64,000 nucleotides of DNA. It comes from Hymenopus coronatus (lineage: Eukaryota > Arthropoda > Insecta > Mantodea > Hymenopodidae). The DNA is taken from assembly GCA_030762935.1 (NCBI GenBank), contig CM060892.1, positions 90,864,827-90,928,826 on the forward strand. Reading direction: 5' to 3'. The notes under the pieces were generated by a model. The model was given only the letters and a program-made list of their open reading frames with translations, ran no database searches and was not told where the DNA came from. A program made the translations under genes and the position numbers. Position 1 is the first letter of the stretch; each line of letters starts with the position of its first letter. Positions 24,662 to 34,407 of this stretch are shown in pieces.

Positions 24662-25515
24662 ATTCTAGAACGCGTGACCAATGTACATACTAGGTAGCGA
24701 ATTTATTGTATTCTACCAAAAATACGATACCGATATTTCACAGGAAATAAATGTTTGGGTCCCCCTGAATTTAGAAAAAGGCCCGTGTGCGCGCGTGTGT
24801 CTGTGGACAGCATACTCATAAACGAAAAGACCATTAAATACTAAACTTGGTATTTAAGTTTGGTAAATTCCAAAGATGTAATACGAAGATTGTCAAAAAC
24901 AAACCGCACCCCAAACTACCCTTAAATGGAAAAAAATTCAAAAATGTTGATTTTCTCAAAAAAGTGGCTCTAACGATTTTGATTAAAATCCTTTATATTT
25001 AAGACATTTACATGTCAAATAAAAATGTATATCTTCAATTATTTGGGAATAGTCTCTAAAGACCTCTTTATTCTGGATGATTTTTATTGAATTTTGCCTA
25101 ACTGGTAAACTATAAGAGATAGTCAGGAACTTACTACACAAAAATGCAGATCAAGTCAAACACACAATTTATGCCAGATACATTTTTTTTGCGGAATTAA
25201 CGATTTCTGAGATATTCCTTGTTAGTTGATTCAAATTTGAAATAGTTAAACTTTTCTCACACGGAATTTCTGGACAGAAATTTACAAACCACAGAGAAAC
25301 TGATTTCATCCACATGGCAACCAGCTTTTAAAAGATTTGACTATCGTTTTAGCCTAATGAATCTACTTATTTTCCTTATACCTACAAGGAAACATAATTA
25401 AGACAATTTCTGCTAATGTTTATCTCGATTATCATAAAGTAGATAGAAGAATAAGCTTTTTAACAATTATTTGTTCAGAGCTGTAGAAAAAATTATGTGA
25501 ATGGAACACATCAGA
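24662..25515 (-). mobile_element. RF1 copy, complete
   Basis: From the decayed hairpin ('gaccaatgtacatactaggt') through 'gtattctaccaaaaatacga', 'ggcccgtgtgcgcgcgtgtg', 'gacagcatactcataaacga', 'ttttgattaaaatcctttat', 'aactggtaaactataagaga' to 'aattatgtgaatggaacaca' and 'tcaga'. About 850 bp. Confidence 0.9.
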
Positions 25516-25655
25516 TATTTAGAAGGCCCATGTGTTTGTGCGTGTGTGTCTGTGCTAAGTAGGATAAATATTTACCAAAAATTAGCATTATCCAAGGGTG
25601 TGACAAAGTCCCCCGACCACAAATTATCCACTATATAGAAAAATTTTCGGATTTT
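25516..25655 (-). mobile_element. RF1 internal fragment
   Basis: Immediately after the previous copy's TC end: 'aggcccatgtgtttgtgcgt', 'ccaaaaattagcattatcca', 'agggtgtgacaaagtccccc', 'aaattatccactatatagaa'. These match the RF1 segment from the TG block to the 'accctttacatgg' block. It may be the remnant of an element that hosted the 24662-25515 copy. Confidence 0.65.
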
Positions 25656-25849
25656 TTATTTAAGCAGATTTATTTCTGTATGATGACCTGTATGGGAACT
25701 GTTCGCTTAATATCAGCTGAAACCGCTATCAGTGTGTAAGCCATACAAGTAACAGAATGGCAGACCTTATTAGCTGTTAACAGCTGCAAAATTATGCGCT
25801 TTATTCCGATGCTTAACACGCATATGACATCCCCATTCACTCCCCTACA

Positions 25850-25985
25850 AACAATTCTTACAAAACTTATTCTTCTGTCCACTTCGTTATAGGCATTAAA
25901 AGAGTAGAGTGACTGAAGTATAATAGTACGATTCTTAAAAGGAGGTAAATATAATGGCTTGTAGAATTCCAAACTCCTTACTAGT
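25850..25985 (+). mobile_element. RF1 fragment
   Basis: 'acaaacaattcttacaaaac', 'ttattcttctgtccacttcg' and 'aggaggtaaat' follow the order of the first 150 bp of RF1 after the ACTTTCTCTAC word. Decayed and short. Confidence 0.5.
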
Positions 25986-26784
25986 CCACAGAAAAAAGCT
26001 GAAGTATAGATTACTCAAGCCAGTAACTAGGCGTCTTCAACTCGCTTGATTTTGTTTTCATGCAAGCAGGATTGAGAGTAAAGATGTAGGGATTCTCTCT
26101 CGTCCTTGTATAGTACGGCGTCTGTCAGTTTAAAATATCGGGAACAGAAAGTCATCCAACTTGCAAACCACATAGTCCTATGTTTATGCCTTCATAGGGG
26201 GAATCTTTCTTATTTATAGAAAGTGGCGCTGTAAATGTTTAGTTTTCGACTAAGTTCTGCATTCAGAAAACTAAATTTGCAACGTCATTCCGCAATCCTG
26301 GACGTGAGCATCACTTACCAAAGAGAAGAACGTCTCTCGATATTAATCAATTACCAATATGTCTGTTCATATTACTGCTATAAATGTGTGGGTTTTTCGT
26401 TAAATTATCATACTGTTGACGACACAATGGTATTACAATGATATTAACCAGGTTAAGGAGCATTATAGTTAATAGAATAATAATGGTAGTTATTTTGGGC
26501 AATATTTATGTCACGACTACCTATTACTAGCAAACCTATGAAAATATGTAATATTCATATACGAAGTATAAATACCAATACAAGAGACATAATAGAGTAA
26601 TTGTTATACAAATAATTAATTTACAATAGGTTTATGAGCCTATGAAAGGTTGATTAAACGCAAAATGTAGCATACTGCCACAGTACTTTCTTTCCGTGCA
26701 GTTGTTCACGCAGTGCACAGTAGTCGACCCATAGGAGCATCGAGCAATTTTCTTGCTTTACTTTACCAGTTGGAGACTCCTGGT
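25986..26784. other. Unassigned DNA
   Basis: About 800 bp without a recognised element or gene. The open frames at 26235-26441 (+) and 26654-26854 (-) have no recognisable motif. Confidence 0.45.
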
Positions 26785-27046
26785 TTAGTTTGAAAATGGT
26801 TAAAGTCACAAAAATAGTTTGACATAAAATTCGGTGATTTAGCAAGATCTGCATTCTTTGCTAAGATGTTAGCTTTCTCTTGTAAAAAGTACACAAAATA
26901 CATTCAAAACGAAGAGGGCTTCACAGGATATTAAAAAAATGTACATTTATATTGGTGCAAATTCTTAAATACCTAAATGGATTTTAAGATAAACTTTAGT
27001 CATTTTGGAGAAAATAAAACATATTTTTACTTTATGTAGCACGTAC

Positions 27047-27538
27047 GTATAGTTATGTTCGAATGGCTACCCAGGGCAGATGCCCCCCATTCTTTTTGCA
27101 CCAGGGGTAAAATAATCCCCGTGGCTCTTTCCATTAGGTCAAGACATAGAGACTAACAAGGCCCCCCCCCCCGGTATGGGAACGTACCGAGACGGAAGTG
27201 GATACACCACTTACGCGCGTCAACCCATCCGGGAAGACTACCAAGCAACCTTGGTCGGGGCGACGGAGTATAGCATACCGTCTACTAGCTATCCAGACTA
27301 GTGCCGGAGGACATTGAGGGGTATACAAAACCCCGTCAAGGCAAAAGCGGAGACGTACCCAATTACCCATGGGTAGTGGGACCACTGCCACCTCGAGTCC
27401 AACCCAGTCCGAACAGCTCCCCTTCGGGAGGGGCTCGGATGTTCGGCCCGACTACTTCTGGTCTCGTCAGAAGTACCACGGGTACTCGGGGTACGCAGTG
27501 CTCGCACCAAAGCAGCTGAAGAGGTCGGAACCTCCCCT
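27047..27538. mobile_element. GC-rich 492-bp insert with 6-bp duplication
   Basis: G+C-rich block in an AT-rich setting, starting 'gtatagttatgttcgaatgg' and ending 'gaggtcggaacctcccct'. ACGTAC is present on both sides (27041-27046 and 27539-27544), and removing the insert restores the RF1 hairpin. It contains runs of C (27163-27172) and several CpG-rich words ('acttacgcgcgtcaacccat'). Overlapping open frames occur on both strands with no domain I recognise. No tRNA boxes. It may be the 5' UTR or leader of a retrotransposon. Confidence 0.6.
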
Positions 27539-28197
27539 ACGTACAATGTACATACTAGGTAGGGATAGTATTGTATTCCAAAAAAAAATGCTATAGTGAG
27601 ATTTCATAGGAAACACATGTATTGCGGACCGCTGAATAAAAAAAAAACATTTTTAGAAAAAGTTCAATATATGTCTGTGTATGCGTGTGGGGTACGTGTG
27701 TGTTTGTGTATGTGTGTGGACAGGATACCACAAAAACAAAAGTTGATTAAATATCAAACTTGGTATTCAATTTAATAATCCTCCAAGAACTCGACACGAA
27801 GATTTTCAGGAAAATTGTCCCACTCCAAACTACCCTTTATATGGGTACCTTTGGATATGCTCGATTTTATAAAACATGAATAACAATTTTGATTAAAATA
27901 CCATATATTCAAGTTGTTTAAATGGAAAATAAAATATTTATTCTGAATATTTTGAGAGTAACCCCTGAAGCACTCACAAAAATGTGGTTCTTGTTAAAAA
28001 CATATTTTAAGGCATACACAGTAGTTTTTAAGAGTTAACCATTTTCGAGATATACGTTGATATTGGTTTCAATTTGAAACTACTTATACTTTTCTCAAGC
28101 TGCAAGTCAACTTTCGTTTCATTTTTCTTTTGTTTTAATCCTGGCCACGCAGAGCCAACTGAATTTCAATTGTTTCACATAGTGACCACCTTTAATA

Positions 28198-28227
28198 CGA
28201 GGTACATCCAGAAAGTAAGTTCCGTTT
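28198..28227. repeat. mariner left terminal inverted repeat
   Basis: About 30 bp matching the complement of 29477-29506 with a single A/G difference (CGAGGTACAT here, CGAGGTACGT at the other end). Preceded by TA. Confidence 0.95.
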
Positions 28228-28296
28228 GGTAATAAAATTAAATAGTGTACAGATACAGAATAATTATTTATTGCACGAAATTCTACAACTCTTAAA

Positions 28297-29344
28297 CTAC
28301 TTTGCCACATAACTGCCGAAATTTTGCAGGCATTTGTCATAGCGTGGCACAAGTTTTTGTATACCTTCTTCATAGAAGTTTGCCGCCTGTGTCTTCAAAA
28401 TTTAGAAACATTTTCTTTCAGCTCTTCGTCATTGTTGAAGTGTTGACCACCAAGGAAAGACTTGAGATCTCAGAACAGATTAAAGTCGCTAGGAGCGAGG
28501 TCAGAGCTGTACGGAGGATGGTCAAACACGTCCCAGCCAAATCCCCGTAGGAGGTTTTTCGTCACATTTGTAGTGTGTGGTCGTGCGTTGTCGTGAAGAA
28601 AAACAACACCTTTTGACAGCAATCCTCGGCGCTTATTCTGTATTGCGCGGCGCAATTTCCTAAGTGTATCGCAATAAACATCTGCTTTGATTGTTTGACC
28701 ACGCGGTAAGAAATCAATGAGTAAGATGCTTTTCCAGTCCCAGTATACTGTGCACATCATTTTTCGAGGTGTCAAGATTTGTTTCGGCTTAACCTTTGCT
28801 GGGGATGAAGTGTGTCTCCATTCCATTGATTGCCGCTTACTTTCAGGGGTGTCGTAAGAAACCCAAGTCTCATCTCCTGTGACTATCTGTGTCAGAAATT
28901 CTTCGCCGTCTTCATCATAACGGGTTAAAAACTGAAGTGCACTACCCATCCGTTTTGTTTTGTGTTGCTCAGTAAGAATCTTTGGTACCCAACGTGAGCA
29001 AAGTTTACGAAATTTCAGGTTTTCGGTAACAATTTCATGAATTAGTGATCGTGAGCTTTGGGGAAATTCCATAGCGAGAGCACTAATTGCGGTTTTCCTG
29101 CTTCTTGTCTTCAATCGCGTGAACCAGTTCTTCTGCAACCAAAGATGGACGCCCACTTCGTTCTTCATCGTGCACTTCACTACGTCCTTCATTAAGCTGT
29201 CACCATTGAATCACTCATCGCATTTTTTCCGTAAATTTCGCAAATTTGCCGATAAATTTCCATTGGTTTCACTTTCCTAGCATTCAGAAAACGAATCACA
29301 GATATGATTTCACAAGCGGCGGGATTTTCAATCAACACCGACAT
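28297..29344 (-). pseudogene. mariner DD34D transposase pseudogene
   Basis: The intact protein would cut and paste its own element by binding the inverted repeats through an N-terminal helix-turn-helix domain and cleaving with a DDD triad. The 1,048-bp span fits the usual roughly 345-350 codons. Visible in order: a start MSVLIENPAACEII, the HTH segment FLNARKVKPMEIYRQICEIY, HDEERSGRPS, FRKLCSRWVPK, the first catalytic D in VTGDETWVS, PESKRQSMEWRH, the second D in LHDNARPHT, and the third in YSSDLAPSDFNLF. The last two catalytic Ds are 34 residues apart, which is the mariner signature. It is broken by a small deletion/frameshift near 29205 (after DSMV), a frameshift near 29115 (DKKQEN to RKTAIS), a stop at 28470-28472 (LF-stop-DLKSF, possibly a decayed Arg codon) and a frameshift near 28405, after which QAANFYEEGIQKLVPRYDK and the natural C terminus follow. 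The longest open segment is 28470-29192. Confidence 0.95.
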
Positions 29345-29476
29345 TGTAAACAAGCACAACAAAGCGTATGTGGCTGACAGCGATCTCAAAATGGCGCAAG
29401 TTTCTTCTCCTTGATACAGAGCGTCTACCACGCATGTGCGGCACTGCGATCGCAGCGCTGCAGGGTAGATAAATTG

Positions 29477-29506
29477 AAACGGAACTTACTTTCTGGACGT
29501 ACCTCG
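29477..29506. repeat. mariner right terminal inverted repeat
   Basis: Partner of 28198-28227. Followed by TA at 29507-29508. Confidence 0.95.
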
Positions 29507-29855
29507 TAGATTTGACTATTGCTTTAGCCTAGTATGTTTCTCTTATTTTCCTTCTACTTACAAGGAAGGAAGTAAAAACACCGTTTCCGCTAAATTTTAT
29601 TTCGATTAGCATGAAGTAGACAGTATAGTCTTTTTTAAGAGTAGCTTGTTTACGGAACAGATAGACAAAGTCATCTGAATGGCCACACATTTTTTCTACA
29701 TAAGGAATAGCTAGGGGTGGGGGAGTTTCTTGAAAATCTTCGTGTCGCATTATTCTTACAAGACGCTGAAATTAAATACCAAACTTGTTATTTAGCCTAA
29801 ATTTTATTTCCGATCTATGCAATTAACATTCATATAGACCCACATATAAAAGAAA

Positions 29856-31235
29856 TCGTTCTCTTTTAACTAAAGTTATGACTGAAAGTCTGAAATTCCA
29901 AAATAATTTATATCACCGATGTAATATAATGCAAATAAATTAGTGCAAATTTCATTCATTTTGCTCTAATAGTTTAGAAGTTATGGTTAATTTTGTTTAT
30001 GTTTTTGTTATGTTACCACAAATGTCGCTTGCGAAAAAAAAAAACATTGTGATTTATTATTTTAACGCTAGGTTTACAATACGTCTATTATTTTAAATTG
30101 CCCTGGGTTTCTTTGCGTCTCCCTTAATTTAGGCTCCAACATTTTTTAACGTTATAAATGTGTTTTTTGTCATAAAAGTAATTTTTGTGTTTGAAAATTG
30201 AAAACATATGCTTAACTATATCTGACAGTAAAAACTTATGAAAGTTGTTATTCCTTGGACCTCTGTGAACAATTTTAGTTGACTAATAGAAAAACTGCCA
30301 GAAAACAATGAAAGATTGGAATACATGGTTCAGCTTTAGGTTTGCTCTACTCTACTGTTGCCTTTCCTTTTTGCATTGCTGCTTAGTTTTTGCATAACTT
30401 CGTTTTTTATTTTGCATGTTGGGAATTAGATCTCGTCGAACTGAAGTTTTCCTTGGCAAGTTCCAAATTCATTTATAATGCTTTGCTGTAGATACACTGA
30501 CTTTAGACATTTAAAAATAACACCTGGTGGCCAAATTCGCTTTTTATTATTATGGAAGGTTTAAATTACTTTATGGAATTAAAATAAAAAGGAAGATTTT
30601 TTTGTGATTTTTGATGAAATTTCAGTCATACATATCCTCATATGTATAGTGTATACATGAAGTAATACAGAATAGAAAACAACAGTTCATAATACAGGTA
30701 TATTATTTAAATATCCCTTTTTACGTAATCAAGGATGTCTGTCCGAAAAGAAGCTTGTCTACACGTACAATCGATACTGGAGTAGGATTCCTACTTTGGT
30801 CCCACATGCTCGTACACCTTAATGCTAAAGCTCTAGGGACTGTAAAGTTATATATATATAGGAAAATTGTCCCTGGGGATGATGGGAGAGTTGGCAAAGC
30901 CTTCTACCAGGCTTAACTTCAACGTTTCCCTGTTCTTTATCCAATTTCTTTGTTTGTATTCACTTCTTGCCTTCCCTCTGTATTTGTTTCTCTATGGCTT
31001 CAAACCATCCTGCTGTGTTTGCCCTTACCATTTTCTTTATTCTCTTTTGCCTTACATGTGGTATAATAAGAAATATTGTTAAATAAATAAATATAAACAG
31101 AAACACTTTATAACTAGAAACACAAAGGATAATTTTGCACTTTTGATTGCCATTTGATCACTGTTTTGGTATTCTAGAAATTGAGTTCAGCATGTCATTC
31201 ACAATATTTTCTAAAGTGAATTATTTTTGAGATGT
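29856..31235. other. Unassigned AT-rich DNA
   Basis: About 1.4 kb without a recognised repeat or gene. The open frame 30867-31082 is Leu/Phe/Tyr-rich from T-rich sequence and shows no domain. Confidence 0.45.
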
Positions 31236-31366
31236 TACAAGTTTTATTGTTAATTTCTCTGAGGTTCAATGGCAAGTGGGGATATGATTTATTCCAACTA
31301 AGACTTCCACATTGAGATTTCATACAAAATACAGGTTTAGAGGTCCCTGCAAGTAAAGAATTTGTG
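31236..31366 (-). mobile_element. RF1 3'-end fragment
   Basis: 'ggggatatgatttattccaa', 'ttgagatttcatacaaaata', 'caggtttagaggtccctgca' follow the RF1 block just inside the hairpin. It abuts the hairpin end of the following copy. Confidence 0.55.
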
Positions 31367-31368
31367 TT

Positions 31369-31905
31369 TTTACTATCACACTCCTTGTAGGTATAGAAGG
31401 TATTGCACTCCGCCCAAAATTTGATGTCGAAATTTCACCAGAAATAAATTTACAGAATTAAAAAACATTTTTAGAAAAATCTGTGTATGTATGTCGTTTG
31501 AGTGTGCGTCCGTCAACAGCAAAACACAAAGTTTAAAACTTGGTTAAATTCCAAAGTTGATATTCAAGTTCGGCACCTTGCAAGTATGTGACCAAATCTT
31601 CAAAAAAAAAAAAAAAAAAGAAAACACTTTAAAAGTTTCTCTTTATGTGGGAATTTTTCGAAACATTTGAGTTTCTGAAAAGTGACCCTATCGATTTTTA
31701 TTAAATTATATATTCAAGATATTTCCATGAGAAATAAAATTTATAACTTAAATTTTCTAGGAATTCTTATGAAGTCTTCTTTATTGGAAGGTATTTTTAT
31801 AATTTTGTATAACTGATATCAAACATAGGAAAACCTTGCTACACAGAAAATGTAGAACTCTTTAGATGACAAAATTTAACTTAAATAGGTTTTTCTTTTA
31901 TGCGT
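31369..31905 (-). mobile_element. RF1 copy truncated by SINE-type repeats
   Basis: Begins 'tttactatcacactccttgt' (decayed hairpin), then 'gtattgcactccgcccaaaa', 'tttgatgtcgaaatttcacc', 'ggcaccttgcaagtatgtga', an A run at 31602-31619, 'agtttctgaaaagtgaccct', 'tataactgatatcaaacata', and stops around 'aaataggtttttctttta'. The remaining roughly 250 bp of RF1 are missing, replaced by repeat E and a SINE. Confidence 0.82.
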
Positions 31906-31914
31906 TCGTCTCAG

Positions 31915-32064
31915 TCAGAGGGTTATTGATAGAGCTCGGACTGGGACACGAAATTGCCGGATTGAGGTTCGGTGCACAACTATGACGTGATGGAGCAGAC
32001 ATAGTCTGTACATCCGTTTCGAAACGTGTTGCAATATGCCTGGCCTCGTTCAGTTCCTGCTAGG
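31915..32064 (-). repeat. Repeat E fragment, inverted
   Basis: The reverse complement shares 'agcaggaactgaacgaggcc', 'cgtttcgaaacgg', 'tcacgtcatag', 'cctcaatccggcaatttcgt' with the copies at 5830 and 44735. It covers only the right third of repeat E and is directly joined to the poly-A end of the SINE at 32065. Confidence 0.7.
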
Positions 32065-32250
32065 TTTTTTTTTTTACGTATTTGTTGTGTTTCTATTGTT
32101 TTTATATTTGTTTCCTATTTTACATACAGATACATAAACATATACACATTTACAAACATCCATGCCTGAGGCGGGATTCGAACCCGCGATCCCCTGCGCC
32201 ATGAAGCACCAAAGTCAGGCATTTTAGCGAGCGCGGCCATGGGGATTGGC
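32065..32250 (-). mobile_element. tRNA-derived SINE, type C, with poly-A tail
   Basis: On the minus strand: a tRNA-like head with A-box-like CATGGCCGCGCTCGCTA, then 'tggtgcttcatggcgcaggg', a perfect B box GGTTCGAATCC, 'cgcctcaggcatgg', a TA/TG-rich body ('atgtgtatatgtttatgtat') and a terminal A run (Ts at 32065-32075 on the plus strand). One tRNA-like head only. The B box and the head's overall order are shared with the two heads at 35700-35890. Confidence 0.8.
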
Positions 32251-32819
32251 AACTAATAGATAAACCGGTGAACATTGAAAGAGAACGCAGATTAAAAAAT
32301 ATCTAAAATACGAAATATCTTCACTGAACAAACTTGTAGATGGTTAAAACATATTTTGAATGACAGGAGGAGAGACTTTTCTTTCGATGCAATAAATAAA
32401 TAAATAAATATATATATATGTATATATATATATCTTATAATTCACTGCAATACGTTTTTCTGATTCATTTTCACTGTCTATTCAAAGCTTTGCACATTAT
32501 TATCCTAAAATTTTTGTATCAAACTTTATATTCTATTTGTAAAAGTAAAAGGCGTTTTTATTTACTACTCATATTATGAAATAATTTTATATTACTTTAT
32601 GAATTAAACGCTGCACACAATGTCAGTAGGTACATGCAGTGAGTTACTTTTGGAACAGACCATACATCAACGTGTACATGATTACGCTACAAATCCCTCG
32701 CCAATACCACCTCTTTATACGCTACATTCGTAATTGTGTGCTCTTCGAAACCTATAACCAAGGATTATTAAATCACACTTAATATTTTAGTAATTTGTGA
32801 GATAATAATATCGAGTCCA
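32251..32819. other. AT-rich DNA with short simple repeats
   Basis: About 570 bp with an AAAT run and TA-rich simple sequence at 32390-32432. Nothing else recognised. Confidence 0.5.
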
Positions 32820-33008
32820 GGAGATCAAAATGGTGTTGTGGTGGACAATGCGGTGTCTAGACAGATTTTCTCTCCTAGGTTCTCCAGTTTTCCCCGTCAT
32901 ACGTTCCACCACCCACTCTACAATCTCCTTTTTTTCATTCATTTCACCGGCTCTTCATATCATCTTTCTCACTTGCACACTAGGCATCAGGCTGACCACC
33001 TATTCTGG

Positions 33009-33251
33009 CCGCGCCGTGGCCGAGTGGTTAGACCAGTTGCCTCTAACCAAGACGGTCCGAGTTCGATCCCAGGTAACCACATGTTGGAACTGTGGTGAAC
33101 AAAGTGGCGCAAGGGTTCTTCGGGTTCTCCGGTTTTTCCCTCCATCACATTCCACTGGTGGCTCAATCTTCATTCCATGTATGACAAGTGCCATCGCTGC
33201 GGGGCCATATGTTGTAAAATCGGGCGTTAAATACTGTAAAAAATGGAATAA
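33009..33251 (+). mobile_element. tRNA-derived SINE, type B, inserted in SINE A
   Basis: The head has a canonical RNA polymerase III A box (GTGGCCGAGTGGTTAGACC) and B box (AGTTCGATCCC) about 35 bp apart. It then has the body 'gcgcaagggttcttcgggtt', 'ccatcacattccactggtgg', 'ttcattccatgtatgacaag' and the tail 'gggcgttaaatactgtaaaa'. The flanking words CTATTCTGG (33000-33008) and CTATCCTGG (33252-33260) are a 9-bp duplication with one mismatch. The head resembles a Leu/Ser-type tRNA but lacks a foldable 3' half followed by a terminator, so it is not a tRNA gene. Confidence 0.88.
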
Positions 33252-33353
33252 CTATCCTGGATACTCTCTGATCCAGTTTACTCCCCAACATGCATCTAAT
33301 CCTAGGCACTGGATTGTTAATTCGCGGGAGTGTATGTACTTCATACGAGGAGA

Positions 33354-33385
33354 TAGAAAGAAAGAAAGAAAGTAAGAAAGAAATA
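33354..33385. repeat. (GAAA)n tail of SINE A
   Basis: GAAA units with one TAAG interruption. The same tail type ends the SINE at 36360-36735. Confidence 0.85.
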
Positions 33386-33558
33386 TTAGAAGACGTGTTA
33401 GAGACCCATGTCCATCAGAACGAATTGTGCTGTCCAATAGTGACAGAATTGCCAAAAGGCTTAAATGATTTTTGAGATTACCTCACATATACACAAGCAC
33501 AGTAATTTTCTCAATATAATATTAATATACATTATATACCCTTAAATCATATTAAAAA

Positions 33559-34029
33559 TGTAGTGTGAACATTCACATGACTTTCTCTACGAATTCTGTA
33601 ACAATATTTCGTATATATTCTTCTATACCTTCATCGTAATTAAGATAAACATTAGCATAAGTGGTCATTTTACTTAGTTCCTTATACGTAAAAGGAAAAT
33701 AAGGGAGTACATTAGGCTAAAAGCGATAGACAATTATTTTAAAAGCTGGTCGTTATGCGGTTGAAAGTCGGCACTCTTTGCATGACCAGGAGTAAAACAA
33801 AAGAAAAAGGGGGGTGACAATTAGCCATTTGAAAAATGCTTTAAGTATTTTAAAGTTGAATACGAGGAATATTTGGAAAATGCTTAATTCAAAAAAGCAT
33901 CCCACATACATTTTGTTTTAATCAGATCTATATTTTTATTTAAGTTTTTTCTCACCTCTCACGGCATACTAGTCACATAAAAGTCATCCAGAAGGAAGAG
34001 ATTCTAAAAAAGTCAATATAGGCACTTTG

Positions 34030-34067
<38 letters not shown>

Positions 34068-34407
34068 CATATTTTGAACAAAATCGGTAAGAGTCGGTTT
34101 TGTGAACGTCAAAATTGTGATCAAATTTTCCCTGTAAAGGGTAATTTGGGATGGGGCATTTTATTTAAAATCTTCGTGTCGCATCCTTGTGAATTAGAGA
34201 ATGTAATTAGAAAGTTTGGAATTTTATGATTTTTCGTTTTTGAGTTATGTTTTTCAGACACAGGCGCACACACGGATCTTTTTCTTAAAAAATCTATGGA
34301 TAGAGGGGACCCTAAAACGTGTATTCCCAATGAAATTCCAGGATCAAATAATTGAGTGTAATGCAATACCTTTTCTATCTATATACTATGAACTAATAGA
34401 GCAAGTA
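33559..34407 (+). mobile_element. RF1 copy, complete
   Basis: Start 'tgtagtgtgaacattcacat' and 'gactttctctac' after five As. The blocks run in order to 'tcaaaattgtgatcaaattt', 'atggggcattttatttaaaa', 'tcgtttttgagttatg', 'cacacacggatctttttctt' and the end hairpin near 34370-34395. It contains a TA microsatellite (34032-34062) at the position of 'tttaatatacgatatttt'. Confidence 0.92.
34032..34062. repeat. (TA)n microsatellite inside RF1
   Basis: About 15 TA units expanded from the TA-rich word of RF1. Confidence 0.92.

Larger units (their letters stand above)
28198..29506 (-). mobile_element. mariner-family DNA transposon, full length, decayed
   Basis: A 1,309-bp element with terminal inverted repeats of about 30 bp (28198-28227 and 29477-29506) that differ at one position. 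Both ends begin CGAGGTAC..CC when read inward. It is flanked by TA at 28196-28197 and 29507-29508, the target duplication of Tc1/mariner elements. Outside the TAs the flanking sequences join to restore RF1 ('gaccacctttaa' with 'gatttgactattgcttt'), so it jumped into an existing RF1 copy. It contains one transposase pseudogene on the minus strand. Without an intact transposase it cannot move by itself, though its ends look usable in trans. Confidence 0.95.
27028..29690 (-). mobile_element. RF1 copy carrying two insertions
   Basis: Inserted in a plus RF1 copy. Its hairpin end ('ttactttatgtagcacgtac') is split by the GC-rich insert 27047-27538 and continues as 'acaatgtacatactaggtag', 'gtattgtattcc'. 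It then runs through the TG block (27675-27720), 'ggataccacaaaaac', 'ttttgattaaaatacc' to 'agtgaccaccttta', is split there by the mariner, and resumes 'gatttgactattgctttagc' to 'tcatctgaatggccacacat'. Confidence 0.85.
26785..29855 (+). mobile_element. RF1 copy split by the 27028-29690 nest
   Basis: The left part (26785-27027) carries RF1 blocks in order: 'aaatagtttgacataaaatt', 'agcaagatctgcattctttg', 'cattcaaaacgaagagggct', 'ttttggagaaaataaaaca'. The right part (29691-29855) resumes with the next block: 'agctaggggtgggggagttt', 'cttgaaaatcttcgtgtcgc', 'ttacaagacgctgaaattaa', 'ataccaaacttgtt'. The break is at the A-run/T-run junction between 'gagaaaatcaaaa' and 'tccatg', the same site used by the nest at 11803-12889. 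Confidence 0.75.
32820..33390 (+). mobile_element. SINE type A split by SINE type B
   Basis: The left part (32820-33008) matches the body of the SINE at 36360: 'gtggtggacaatgcggtgtc', 'ttctctcctaggttctccag', 'cggctcttcatatcatcttt', 'tgcacactaggcatcaggct'. The right part (33252-33390) matches that copy's end: 'catgcatctaatcctaggca', 'ctggattgttaattcgcggg', then a GAAA-rich tail at 33354-33385. The 181-codon frame crossing the region is a SINE read-through with no protein meaning. Confidence 0.75.

Noticed and set aside
33009..33080. Candidate tRNA gene (good A and B boxes); same for 32165-32250, 35700-35890, 44081-44150, 47215-47285
   Set aside because: Each head is followed by a SINE body rather than a terminator, the acceptor stem is not formed convincingly, and the copies recur as dispersed repeats with target duplications.
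32830..33375. 181-codon plus-strand open frame
   Set aside because: It spans a SINE A/SINE B nest, including Pol III boxes and the GAAA tail. It has no protein domain.
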